A DNA stretch of 26,680 bases from JBBRCX01 sp038204465. Its GTDB lineage: Bacteria; Planctomycetota; Phycisphaerae; Tepidisphaerales; Tepidisphaeraceae. Position numbers and translations under genes: made by a program. The DNA lies in contig JBBRCX010000065.1 in assembly GCA_038204465.1 (NCBI GenBank), positions 1-26,680 on the forward strand, written 5' to 3'. Of the stretch, positions 7,760-15,260 are shown one piece after another. A model generated the notes under the pieces. It saw only the letters and a program-made list of their open reading frames with translations. It ran no database searches and was not told where the DNA came from. Within the stretch, counting starts at the first letter, position 1. Every line of letters begins with the position of its first letter.

Positions 7760-8932
7760 CTGGGTGGATGTCGTCGCCAAGTCTGCTGCCATGTTATGCG
7801 AATACTTCGTACCGCGCCATTCGACTTTCTTGGTAATGCACATGCGCACGGAGCGCAAGAAGATCGACACCAGCATCGCGCCGCCGAGCGGGAAGAGCCA
7901 GGCGTTGCGCCGCCGATTGCCGCTCCAGGAGTAAAGGACGCCGAGAAAATAGGTGAGCAGGCCGATGTGCACGAGCGATGCGAGAAGCCAGGCGAGGCCG
8001 ATGTAGCCCCAGAGGGCGCGGCCGGGATGAACCAAGCGCCAGATGCCCCATGCCAGGGCGGCGTAGGCGGAGAAGCAGCAGACGATCACGAAGGAGAGAG
8101 CGGCCAGCACCCGGCCCGGCGTGCCGACCTGCGCGGCATAATATATCCGGGCCCATCCGCGAAGGATGGCCCCGAGGCTGCTGTACATGCGCACCGAGGC
8201 GAAGTCATTGCCCCAGGAGACGCGCGGACGGAGGCCGCGGCTCTTCATCAATCGGGCGATTTGCATGTCCTCACAGAAGCGGTCGCGCACCGTCTCATGC
8301 CCGCCGATCGTTTCGTAGGCGCTGCGCTTGATCATCAGGTACTGGCCGTTGGCGAACGCTGTTTTGGGCATCAGGTTGTTGTTGGTCAGGGCGATGAGAT
8401 ACATGCTGGACGCCGCCCCAGCGGCCAGGGGGACCAGCAGGCCCTCCCAGAAGCTGTGGCTCTCCAGCCGCGGCAGGAGGCTGATCATGTCGAACTTCTT
8501 GCGCATCACCACCGACATGCATGCCGAGAGCACGTCGCGCTCCAGCAGGACATCGGAATCGACAAAGAGGAACCACTCTCCGCCGGCATGCTGCACGCCG
8601 GTGTGCAGCGCGTTGTTCTTGCCGGTCCACCCGGGGGCAGGAAGCTGTCGGATGTGGACGACGCGAAGCTTTGAATTGGCGGCAGCCATCTCGTCCATGA
8701 TGGCACCGGTGTTATCCATACTGCGGTCGTCGATCACAACCATGTCGAAGTTGGGATAGTCCTGATCGAGGGCCGACTGGATGCAGGCGCGGATCCGCTC
8801 GCCCTCGTCCTTGGCGGGGACCAGGATGGTGACGCCCGGCGGGGGGACCTTCAAGGGATCGGGCGGCCGCTTCAGCAGAAGCATCTTGCGGCGCCCCGCG
8901 TAGAGCATTGTCCCGTAAAACGCCCAGGCCAT
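7748..8932 (-). CDS. Membrane glycosyltransferase, family 2 (HpnB/CrtQ-like)
   Basis: This protein of at least 394 residues has a GT-A glycosyltransferase domain: VTILVPAKDEGERI near residue 35, VVIDDRSMDNTG, the metal-binding FVDSDVLLE and a catalytic-base-type FCEDMQIARLMKSRG. Hydrophobic helices follow at about 165-180 and in a C-terminal cluster of three or so (VLAALSFVIVCCFSAYAALA, LAWLLASLVHIGLLTYFLG, LFPLGGAMLVSIFL). This layout resembles hopanoid- or carotenoid-associated glycosyltransferases, acting on a lipid acceptor at the cytoplasmic membrane; the acceptor is unknown. The ATG at 8932 has no Shine-Dalgarno. In the same frame 16 codons upstream, an ATC codon at 8980 has GGAGG at 5-base spacing and would add the hydrophobic segment IYGELLLFLAYLNVGP, so the true N-terminus is probably longer. 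Confidence 0.92.
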   Translation of the reverse strand: MAWAFYGTMLYAGRRKMLLLKRPPDPLKVPPPGVTILVPAKDEGERIRACIQSALDQDYPNFDMVVIDDRSMDNTGAIMDEMAAANSKLRVVHIRQLPAPGWTGKNNALHTGVQHAGGEWFLFVDSDVLLERDVLSACMSVVMRKKFDMISLLPRLESHSFWEGLLVPLAAGAASSMYLIALTNNNLMPKTAFANGQYLMIKRSAYETIGGHETVRDRFCEDMQIARLMKSRGLRPRVSWGNDFASVRMYSSLGAILRGWARIYYAAQVGTPGRVLAALSFVIVCCFSAYAALAWGIWRLVHPGRALWGYIGLAWLLASLVHIGLLTYFLGVLYSWSGNRRRNAWLFPLGGAMLVSIFLRSVRMCITKKVEWRGTKYSHNMAADLATTSTQKAP

Positions 8933-8977
8933 GGGGCCGACGTTGAGGTATGCCAGGAACAGGAGCAGTTCGCCGTA

Positions 8978-8990
8978 GATTTGCGCCTCC
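8978..8990 (-). promoter_or_regulatory. GGAGG ribosome binding site before a possible AUC start
   Basis: On the minus strand GGAGG (8986-8990) is followed after five bases by ATC (8980-8978), in frame with the glycosyltransferase gene. No ATG, GTG or TTG lies in frame between the upstream TGA near 9060 and the ATG at 8932. The placement is that of a normal ribosome binding site, so the initiator may be a rare AUC, or the codon may be a sequence error for ATG. Confidence 0.45.
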
Positions 8991-9086
8991 GCAGCGTGAG
9001 CTGAGCACCGGTTTCGCGATCGCCGGAAATGCGAAGCGGCTGTGCACCAATCGAGGCGTCAGGATTAGCCGCTGGCTCCGGTTCAG

Positions 9087-9389
9087 TCAACGCGCCGGAG
9101 CGTCGATCGACGCCTCGCGTGGCTTGGGCGCCGGGCCTCGTTCGTGGAGCGGGTTCCACTGCCGCTCCAGCTCGAGGGCCTCGGAGTGGCGGTTGATTTG
9201 CCGGTGGAGCTTGTAGTAGCCGAGGAATTTATTCTTGACGATCGGATCGTTGACCACGTCGTCGATGGTGTGTCCGGTGAAGGCCATCAGGCGCTGCAGC
9301 GTCCGCTGGATGAGGATGAATTCGGTGCGCGCGTTATCGTCGACGAAGAGCCGGGCGCCATGTAGACCCAACGGGTCAAGACCACGCAT
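9087..9389 (-). CDS. Hypothetical protein, 100 residues
   Basis: I do not recognise this protein. It begins MRGLDPLGLHGARLFVDD, has a helical, charged centre (ARTEFILIQRTLQRLMAF, then VVNDPIVKNKFLGYYKLHRQ) and a proline/arginine-rich tail, with no signal peptide or membrane segment. The composition looks like a small soluble helical protein. A GTG at 9434 gives an alternative start, but the ATG at 9389 lies directly behind a TATAAT box. It is co-directional with the glycosyltransferase gene. Confidence 0.65.
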   Translation of the reverse strand: MRGLDPLGLHGARLFVDDNARTEFILIQRTLQRLMAFTGHTIDDVVNDPIVKNKFLGYYKLHRQINRHSEALELERQWNPLHERGPAPKPREASIDAPAR

Positions 9390-9395
9390 GGTCCC

Positions 9396-9401
9396 ATTAT
9401 A
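9396..9401 (-). promoter_or_regulatory. Consensus -10 box (TATAAT), possible leaderless transcript
   Basis: A perfect TATAAT on the minus strand ends six bases before the ATG at 9389, so the expected transcription start would be at or next to that ATG. No Shine-Dalgarno fits in between. No good -35 hexamer is visible at 16-18 bases, which weakens the call. Confidence 0.4.
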
Positions 9402-9455
9402 GCGGGGAGGAGCGATCGGGCTTCCTGCGAGCACCCGGATCGCGCAGGAGATGAA

Positions 9456-9483
9456 GCCGAGCCGCGCGTCCGCGCGGCTCGGC
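9456..9483. terminator. Strong GC hairpin downstream of the LEGRR-motif gene
   Basis: GCCGAGCCGCGCG (9456-9468) is the exact complement of CGCGCGGCTCGGC (9471-9483), giving a stem of about 12 GC-rich pairs with a tight loop. It begins 30 bases after the stop of the minus-strand gene at 9514. On the minus strand it is followed by TTCAT rather than a long T-run. It is therefore probably a transcript-end or insulating hairpin, not a textbook terminator. Confidence 0.55.
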
Positions 9484-9513
9484 TCGATCGTTATTCAAGC
9501 GAGGACCACCGTG

Positions 9514-9894
9514 TCAGTTCGTGACGCTTCCGCTTGCGACGATGATGTCGTCGCCGCGCCCGCCGAGGACGAGGGAGTGAGCGTTCCCGGTCATGCCGAT
9601 CTGGAGGTAATCATTGCCATCATTTAGCGCGACGAGGCTGTTCAACGTATCGCCAAAGTACGAGACCTGATCGCCCCCGCCGCCCGAATCGATGATGACC
9701 GATCTGGCAGCGCCGAAGAAGAGGGGATGGTCGGCATCGCCGTTGGCGACGACAGTCACGACGCCTCCCTGGTCGATCACGTCAATCGTGTCAGCCCCGT
9801 CCGTTCCGTGGATGAAGAGCACTCCGCCGCAAGTTAGCTCAGCGCCGACGCTGCAGGACATCATGCGGCGGCCTTCCAATGCTTCGATGAACAT
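9514..9894 (-). CDS. Short LEGRR-motif protein with RTX-like Gly/Asp repeats
   Basis: This 126-residue protein opens with MFIEALEGRRMMS, the planctomycete-typical LExRxxLS-like motif found at the N-terminus of many predicted extracellular proteins. The body carries degenerate calcium-binding hemolysin-type repeats: GTDGADTIDV (about 30), SGGGGDQVSY (about 70), NDGNDYLQIG (about 92) and GGRGDDIIVASG (about 110). These would form a small parallel-beta-roll fragment. It is far shorter than usual proteins of this class and lacks a classical signal peptide; it could be a complete small surface protein or the truncated head of a larger one. The Shine-Dalgarno AAAGGGAG precedes the ATG. Its function is unknown. 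Confidence 0.8.
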   Translation of the reverse strand: MFIEALEGRRMMSCSVGAELTCGGVLFIHGTDGADTIDVIDQGGVVTVVANGDADHPLFFGAARSVIIDSGGGGDQVSYFGDTLNSLVALNDGNDYLQIGMTGNAHSLVLGGRGDDIIVASGSVTN

Positions 9895-10077
9895 GTCTCA
9901 GCTCCCTTTGTGTGAGCGACGAGGCGGCGGCTCCGTCGTGGTTTGCAATGCAGTTCATATGGATGAGAAAGCAAACGACGGCGCAAGAATGCCAATTACA
10001 AACCGCAGCGGGCGGTGGCTCGATGCCGGAGGTCTGATAAACCTGAAGAAAAGCCGGCGAGCCTTTGTGCAGCGCGA

Positions 10078-11127
10078 TTAACTCTCGGGGCTGGCGAGCG
10101 GTTCCGGCGTGGGTGGGGCCGCGGCGCCAGTGAGCGCCGCGATAATGCGGTCGACGTGGACGTGGCAGTTCTCGATAAAGACGGAATACTTCTCCTGCGT
10201 TCCCCCGATCGCGGTTCCGGCGACGAAGATACCGCGAACGCTGCTCTGCATCGTGCGCGGATCGTAGACCGGCACCTGGCTCTCGCCCTGCAGTTCGACG
10301 CCGGCAAGCTTCATCAACAACATGTCCGCTTCGTAGCCAATGAGCAGCAGCACGAAGTCCGCGCCGACCTGCAGTGTGCCCGGCGGACCGTAAAGCGTCT
10401 CGGTGCGTCGTGCCAGCGTCACGTGCGTAGGGGTAATCTCTGTCGGCTGCGTTGCGAAGTAGGCGCGGATTGCCCCGGAGTCGATCAGAGCGTTGATCTC
10501 CGGCATGAGCCAGTACTTGATGCTCTTGTGCCGGAATTTTTCACGGCGATAACTGAGCGAGACATAGGCGCCGGCGTGATGGCAGCGGACGGCCGCCTCG
10601 ACCGCGGAGTTCTTGCCGCCAACGATGAGCAGCCGCTTGCGGAAGTAAACATGCGGGTCCTTGAAGTAGTGATCGACGTGAGGAAGGTCCTCGCCCGGAA
10701 CGTTGAGGCGGCGCGGGCGATCGGTGCCGCCGGTGGCGAGGACGAAGTATCTGCAATGGTAAGCGCGCCGCCCCGCCGGTGGATTGGTCGTAAGGTTGAA
10801 CGCGTCGCCGTCCCGCTCGATGCCGACGACCGGCTCATAGGTGCGGACCTGCAGATCGAACAGGTCAACCACGCCGCGCAGATAGGTGAGATATTCCTCG
10901 CGCGTGCTTCTGGACTGATCGGGCGTGCCCAGCGGCACGCCGGCGATCGCGATGCGCTCATTGGAGCTGAAGAAGCGAGTCTGCGGGGCAAACCAGGAGA
11001 TCGTGTGCCCGATCTGCCGCGCGTCGAAATGAAGGTAATCGATGCCGCGGCGCTTGAGCGCGACGGCCAGTTCCAAGCCGATCGGCCCGGCGCCGACGAT
11101 GGCGACCTCCGTCCGCAGGGACTTCAT
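10078..11127 (-). CDS. YpdA-like FAD/NAD(P)-dependent oxidoreductase
   Basis: This 349-residue flavoprotein of the thioredoxin-reductase superfamily is closest in pattern to the YpdA (bacillithiol disulfide reductase) family. Its features are an N-terminal FAD motif VAIVGAGPIGLELAVAL, then the family-typical FFSSNERIAIAGVP, a central NAD(P)H motif LLIVGGKNSAVEAA (about 170), and a C-terminal FAD contact GIFVAGTAIGG. Like YpdA it lacks the CxxC redox pair of thioredoxin reductase; its few cysteines are isolated. Bacillithiol is not expected in every lineage that carries such proteins, so the substrate is open. It lies 208 bases downstream of the glycine-zipper gene, with an inverted-repeat element between them. 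Confidence 0.88.
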   Translation of the reverse strand: MKSLRTEVAIVGAGPIGLELAVALKRRGIDYLHFDARQIGHTISWFAPQTRFFSSNERIAIAGVPLGTPDQSRSTREEYLTYLRGVVDLFDLQVRTYEPVVGIERDGDAFNLTTNPPAGRRAYHCRYFVLATGGTDRPRRLNVPGEDLPHVDHYFKDPHVYFRKRLLIVGGKNSAVEAAVRCHHAGAYVSLSYRREKFRHKSIKYWLMPEINALIDSGAIRAYFATQPTEITPTHVTLARRTETLYGPPGTLQVGADFVLLLIGYEADMLLMKLAGVELQGESQVPVYDPRTMQSSVRGIFVAGTAIGGTQEKYSVFIENCHVHVDRIIAALTGAAAPPTPEPLASPES

Positions 11128-11200
11128 TGTGCTGGATACCCGGCACCGAACCGCGGTTGCCCCGAGCGAGCGCCTACGTCAGGAGCTGGCGCGCAAAAGG

Positions 11201-11304
11201 GCGGAGAGCCGGGGAGGTTGGACATCGGCCGCACAAAATGGATCAGACAGGGCGCTGGATCCCTGATCTGTCCACGGCGCGTCCACACTCTGCCGGCTCT
11301 CCGC
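11201..11304. repeat. 104-base element bounded by a 12-bp perfect inverted repeat
   Basis: GCGGAGAGCCGG (11201-11212) and CCGGCTCTCCGC (11293-11304) are exact complements. Between them GATCAG (11241-11246) and CTGATC (11263-11268) form an inner stem. The element fills most of the gap between the glycine-zipper gene and the YpdA-like gene. It could be a structured RNA, a read-through terminator or a small dispersed repeat. Confidence 0.5.
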
Positions 11305-11335
11305 AATCTCATGCGCTGCAACCGCGCGTCGATGA

Positions 11336-12373
11336 TTATCGAGCGCTTGGGTTGCGATCGGCGCTGCCTTCGAGCCGGTCCCAGGCGTCGCGTGTGGCGT
11401 TCTTCGCCTTGTCCCAAGTCAGGCGGGACTTGGCCTTGGCGCGATCCCAGCCGCTGCCCAGGTCGCTCTCGACGTCGTCGAAGCGCCGGCCGCGGTACCG
11501 GCTGCGATTGTCCAGGGCGTAACGATAAGCGGGTTGGTAATCATCATAGGTGCTGCCCTGCTCGTAATAGGGGCGCTTGTTGTAGTTTTCGCGCCAATAA
11601 GCGTCTTCGGCAGTGGGGTTGATTTGCTCGGCCACTTCATGGCCGACGCCTCCGCCAACCGCCCCGCCGGCGATGGCGCCGATCGCGGCGCCGGCAGCAG
11701 TGCCGACGCCCGGCGCAATCGCAGTGCCAATCGCCGCGCCTGCCACGGCGCCACTGACGCCGCCGCCCGCTGCGCCGACGCCCGTGCCAACCGGGTGCGA
11801 GCCCGGGGCTTTGGTAATCGGATCGCGATTTGCGGCGGGAGCGCCAGTTGGGGTCACGGAAGCATCGAGCCGATCCCAAGCGTCGCGCGTCGCATGACGC
11901 GCCTTGTCCCAACCGAGGCGGCTCTTGGCCTTTTCCTTTTCCCAACCCTGGCGAAGATCCGATTCCGCTTCGTCAAACCTGCGGCCGCTGTGGCGCGCGC
12001 GGGTTTCCCAGCCATAGCGGTAGGCGGGCTGGTAGTCGTCCTCGTAGGTGCGGCCGGCTTCGTAATAGGGCCGGTTGCGATGTTCGCCGCGCCAATAGGC
12101 GTCTTCGACGGTTGGGTTGATGTTCTCAGCAACGACGTGACCCACGCCCCCGCCGGCCGCTCCGCCCGCCACGGCGCCAATGACCGCGCCGACGGCCGTG
12201 CCGATACCGGGCGCGATGGCCGTGCCGATCGCGGCCCCTGCCGCGGCACCGGCCAGTCCACCGCCCGCCGCCCCGACACCCGTGCCGACCGGGTGGGATC
12301 CCGGTGCACCGGTGATTGGGTCGCGGTTCGCATCAGGGGAATTCGCTTTCCTGTCTTTGTCCTCAGAAGCCAT
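11336..12373 (-). CDS. Internally duplicated glycine-zipper protein
   Basis: This 345-residue protein consists of two tandem copies of a unit of about 155 residues, offset by 166 (about residues 16-172 and 182-337). Each unit starts NRDPIT(G/K)APGSHPVGTGVG, runs into a glycine-zipper hydrophobic stretch (AAGAAIGTAIAPG(I/V)GTA), then INPT(V/A)EDAYWR, RPYYE, DYQPAYRY and a charged helical end SRLxWDKAxxATRDAWDRL. The zipper suggests membrane association or oligomerisation; the tail resembles stress-related CsbD-like helices, but I claim no function. The ATG at 12373 follows AAAGGAG with 8-base spacing; the open frame reaches 12460 upstream but has no comparable signal. The duplication is still evident at DNA level. 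Confidence 0.85.
   Translation of the reverse strand: MASEDKDRKANSPDANRDPITGAPGSHPVGTGVGAAGGGLAGAAAGAAIGTAIAPGIGTAVGAVIGAVAGGAAGGGVGHVVAENINPTVEDAYWRGEHRNRPYYEAGRTYEDDYQPAYRYGWETRARHSGRRFDEAESDLRQGWEKEKAKSRLGWDKARHATRDAWDRLDASVTPTGAPAANRDPITKAPGSHPVGTGVGAAGGGVSGAVAGAAIGTAIAPGVGTAAGAAIGAIAGGAVGGGVGHEVAEQINPTAEDAYWRENYNKRPYYEQGSTYDDYQPAYRYALDNRSRYRGRRFDDVESDLGSGWDRAKAKSRLTWDKAKNATRDAWDRLEGSADRNPSAR
11350..12330 (-). repeat. Tandem intragenic duplication, two units of about 0.48 kb
   Basis: The DNA for the two protein units (about 12330-11858 and 11832-11350) shows matching blocks such as those encoding SHPVGTGVGAAGGG and KAKSRLxWDKA. The zipper regions are the best conserved, while the linkers differ. 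This indicates an in-frame duplication of an ancestral single-unit gene. Confidence 0.7.
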
Positions 12374-12752
12374 GACCGTTCTCCTTTCGGTTTGGACTGG
12401 CCCTCTCAGCCGAGCAGGCCAGCCGGTAGCTGGAACAACTCGCAAAGAGGGTGCCATCACAGGGGCGTTAAGCCATCAGGCAACCAAGAAGCCGTGAAAA
12501 CAGCGTGGTTTAGGGGCTGATCGATGAGAATGGAATCCCGCAGCGGACGCGGCATTTTGCCAAGCCGCTGTGGGAACGGCGACGAGACGACGTGGAGCGT
12601 CGAAATGATTGAGTGACTGCGACATGAATAAGCCGTGTCGCGATCTTCAGGCTTGACCTGAAAACGGCGGAAGCGCTTGCGTGGCGGTAAGAACCGGTGC
12701 CTTGAAGGGTAAGAGCGCGTGCCTTGAAGCGGCGACGGCTGCGATTCGATCG
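12374..12752. other. Gap of 379 bases between the histidine kinase and glycine-zipper genes
   Basis: No convincing gene is seen here. The part nearest 12373 holds the glycine-zipper gene's ribosome binding site and a CCAGC-CGGTA-GCTGG hairpin (12419-12433). An 11-base direct repeat, GTGCCTTGAAG, occurs at 12697-12707 and 12719-12729, just after the histidine kinase stop region. No consensus promoter is identified. Confidence 0.5.
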
Positions 12753-14339
12753 CTATGCCGATACGGATGTCTGTAACGTGGAGAGAAGCTTGAGCAACGC
12801 ACGAGGATCGACTGGCTTCACCATGTGGTGGTCGAAGCCGGCCTCCTTCGAACGCTGCTTGTCGCCCTCCTGCCCCCAGCCGGTCAAGGCGATCAGAACC
12901 ATTCCCCTGCCCCACTCGTGCTGGCGGATTTTTCGGGCGGCGTCGTAGCCATTCACACGCGGCATGCCGATATCGAGCAGGACGACATCGGGCCTGAATT
13001 CCGCGGCGGCTTCAATGGCTTCCTCGCCATCGTAGACAGTCCGGACGTTGTTGCCGTTGATGCGCAGGAGCATCCCCATGCTGTTGGCGGAATCGCGGTT
13101 GTCGTCCACCACCAGAACACGAAGCGACGAAGCGGTATCGGCCGCTGTGTCGGCGGGATCCTTTCCGCCGCCGCTCTTTGATGTCTGGACGATCACCGGG
13201 AGGCGCACGATGAATTCGCTGCCCTTACCGGGACCTTCGCTGCGCACCTGGATCGATCCGTCGTGAAGCTCGATCAGACGCTTGACCAGCGTCAATCCGA
13301 TTCCAAGGCCGCCCTGCGAGCGGTCCATCGACCGATCCACCTGCGTGAACATGTCGAAGACGCGGGGCAGCATCTCCGCGGGGATGCCGACGCCGTTGTC
13401 GAGCACGGTGATGACGACGTCGCTGCCCTGCCGCTCGGTCTCGAGCGAGATTTTGCCGTGCCTGTCGGTGTACTTCGCAGCGTTATTCAAGAGGTTGGAA
13501 ATCGCCTGGGCGAGGCGCGTCAGGTCCGCATCGAGGTAAAGCGGCTCAGCGGGCAGTTTTACGCTCAGTTCATGGCCCGCAGCGTCCATCAATGGCCGGC
13601 TGGTTTCCAAGGCGACGGTCAGGACGCTCTCGAGCTCGACCCTTTCCTTGCGCAGTTCGAGCTTGTTTCGGGTGATGCGCGAGACGTCGAGGAGGTCGTC
13701 GATCAGCCGGGTCATCTGTTGCATCTGCCGCTCGATCAGGTCGACCGCCTGGCGCGTTTCAGGCGAGGGCGGGTTCTGCATGCGGAGGACCTGCACGGCG
13801 TTGCGGAGGGGAGCGAGCGGATTGCGCAGCTCGTGCGCCAGCGTTGCCAGGAATTCGTCCTTGGAACGGTCCGCGTCGCGCAGCGCGTCCTCGACGCGCT
13901 TGCGATCGCTGATGTCGACCAGGACGTTGACGGCGCCGCGCAGTTTGCCGGACTCGTCCCGGACGGGATTGGCGTAAGCGAGCACGGTGACGCGCCGACC
14001 ATCGGGGCGCTCGACGACGATCTCGTGGCCGTTGTATTCCTCGTTGGTATGCAGGGCGAGCGCCATCCAGCACTGGTCATGGCGGATCGCGGCGCCGTCT
14101 CGCGCGAACAGCTTGAACGACCCGCAGAATCGATCGACCGGGTCATTCAGCTTCGGCGCGCGGCCCCAGAGGTCGACGGCGTGCTGGTTATAGTAGGTGA
14201 TCAGCCCGTTGGTGTCGCAGGCGTAGGCGCCTGCGGGCAATTTCTCCAGCAGGCGGCGGAATTCGTATTGACCCAGGCCGGCCGCCGAAGCAGCGGAGAT
14301 CCTTTGCTCTGATTCAAGCGGCGTTGATTCAATGGGCAT
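12753..14339 (-). CDS. Hybrid sensor histidine kinase (PAS-HisKA-HATPase-REC)
   Basis: This is a soluble hybrid kinase of about 530 residues. A PAS domain (about 30-150, ending in VLVDISDRKR) precedes HisKA with the phospho-acceptor His near residue 170 in FLATLAHELRNP. The ATPase domain has an N-box NLLNNAAKYT, a G1 box DNGVGIP and a G2 box GGLGIGLTLVK. The C-terminal receiver (about 405-525) has the acidic pair in VLVVDDNRDS, the phospho-acceptor Asp in VVLLDIGMPRVNGYD and the conserved Lys in HMVKPVDP. There are no membrane segments, so it senses a cytoplasmic signal. The start is ambiguous: ATG 14339 has GGGGA about 9 bases upstream, while ATG 14348 would add three residues. No separate response regulator is adjacent. 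Confidence 0.94.
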   Translation of the reverse strand: MPIESTPLESEQRISAASAAGLGQYEFRRLLEKLPAGAYACDTNGLITYYNQHAVDLWGRAPKLNDPVDRFCGSFKLFARDGAAIRHDQCWMALALHTNEEYNGHEIVVERPDGRRVTVLAYANPVRDESGKLRGAVNVLVDISDRKRVEDALRDADRSKDEFLATLAHELRNPLAPLRNAVQVLRMQNPPSPETRQAVDLIERQMQQMTRLIDDLLDVSRITRNKLELRKERVELESVLTVALETSRPLMDAAGHELSVKLPAEPLYLDADLTRLAQAISNLLNNAAKYTDRHGKISLETERQGSDVVITVLDNGVGIPAEMLPRVFDMFTQVDRSMDRSQGGLGIGLTLVKRLIELHDGSIQVRSEGPGKGSEFIVRLPVIVQTSKSGGGKDPADTAADTASSLRVLVVDDNRDSANSMGMLLRINGNNVRTVYDGEEAIEAAAEFRPDVVLLDIGMPRVNGYDAARKIRQHEWGRGMVLIALTGWGQEGDKQRSKEAGFDHHMVKPVDPRALLKLLSTLQTSVSA

Positions 14340-14474
14340 GCTGCACATTCCCCGTCTCTGTAGTCCCTCTACTGCAATTGTACTGCTGCGGCGGCGAAGC
14401 AGAAACGAGGAATCCCGACATTTGACTGCTGGGACCGGTGCTTTTTCCGGGTCTGTAAGCCTGAGTTGCGTGAG

Positions 14475-15197
14475 CTAAGAAGGTAGGCTGCCGCGCAAGA
14501 GCGGAAACTGTGTCAAATCGCCAGGAAGCAGTCCCGCCTGCATCAGCGTGACCGTGTAGGCCCGGCGATCGCGGGGGGAAGTGTTGGAGGGCGCGGAATG
14601 CAGCGTGAGGCAATGATGCATCACCGCGTGCCCGGCGGGAACCTCATAACTTACAACGCGCTCGCGCAGCTCGGTGCCGACAATCGCCGGATCGATCATG
14701 TTGTAGGTGAACCCCTTGGGGTCAAGCACCGGCACGGTGTGATCCATCAGATGGGAATGACTGCCGCGGACGTATTCGACCGCGCCGTTCCGGGCGTCGA
14801 CGTCATCCAATGCGATCCACACGGTGAGCATGTTCGGCGGATTGCTCTGCCACCAGATGTTGTCCTGATGCCAGGGCGTGGGGCCGCCCACGTTGGCCGG
14901 CTTGAAGAAGATGTTGTCCTGGAAGTACTGCAGGTTGGGACCGAGGACCGACTCTGCGACATCGAGGACGCCGGGCGAGCGGACGAGCGAGCCAAACCAC
15001 GGATCACCCGCGCTGACATTGAGGCGGCGCAGGACGTACCGCCCACGCTCGGTTTCCGGCCTGTCCATCAATTCCTGCTCGCGCATCTGATCGAGCCGGG
15101 TGCGAGCGGCCTGCACCTGTTCCTTATCCAGCACCTGCCCCACCGGAACGACGCCGTCGCGGCGATACGCTTCTTTCTGTTCAGCTGTCAAACGCAT
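14475..15197 (-). CDS. Phytanoyl-CoA dioxygenase (PhyH) family protein, copy 1
   Basis: This 240-residue Fe(II)/2-oxoglutarate-dependent dioxygenase has a facial triad in WHQDNIWW (His110, Asp112) and the distal His200 in CLTLHSAPSN. The 2-oxoglutarate-binding Arg follows in PRDRRAYTV. The aspartate is present, so it should hydroxylate rather than halogenate. The start is decided by AGGAGG: it abuts ATG 15203 but lies 6 bases from ATG 15197, which is chosen; the frame is open to 15239. It is the last gene of the long minus-strand series. The 186-base gap to the second PhyH gene contains a relic of an aldehyde dehydrogenase. The substrate is unknown. Confidence 0.9.
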   Translation of the reverse strand: MRLTAEQKEAYRRDGVVPVGQVLDKEQVQAARTRLDQMREQELMDRPETERGRYVLRRLNVSAGDPWFGSLVRSPGVLDVAESVLGPNLQYFQDNIFFKPANVGGPTPWHQDNIWWQSNPPNMLTVWIALDDVDARNGAVEYVRGSHSHLMDHTVPVLDPKGFTYNMIDPAIVGTELRERVVSYEVPAGHAVMHHCLTLHSAPSNTSPRDRRAYTVTLMQAGLLPGDLTQFPLLRGSLPS

Positions 15198-15224
15198 GCA
15201 CATCCTCCTGCCGATAACGACGGA

Positions 15225-15230
15225 ATCATA
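15225..15230 (-). promoter_or_regulatory. Possible -10 box (TATGAT) for PhyH copy 1
   Basis: TATGAT on the minus strand lies 27 bases before the chosen ATG, leaving room for a short leader with the AGGAGG site. A TTGATA lies upstream but with only 13 bases of spacing, so the promoter is weakly supported. If real, copy 1 could be transcribed separately. Confidence 0.25.
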
Positions 15231-15260
15231 ACTTAGCACATCCTATCAAAACCCGCGGCA

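Noticed and set aside
10015..11622. Open frame of 535 codons on the plus strand
   Set aside because: It is antisense to the YpdA-like flavoprotein and spans the inverted-repeat element; no recognisable domain.
12697..12729. Direct repeat GTGCCTTGAAG, two copies
   Set aside because: Only two 11-base copies with no palindromic structure or array; not a CRISPR and too little for an operator call.
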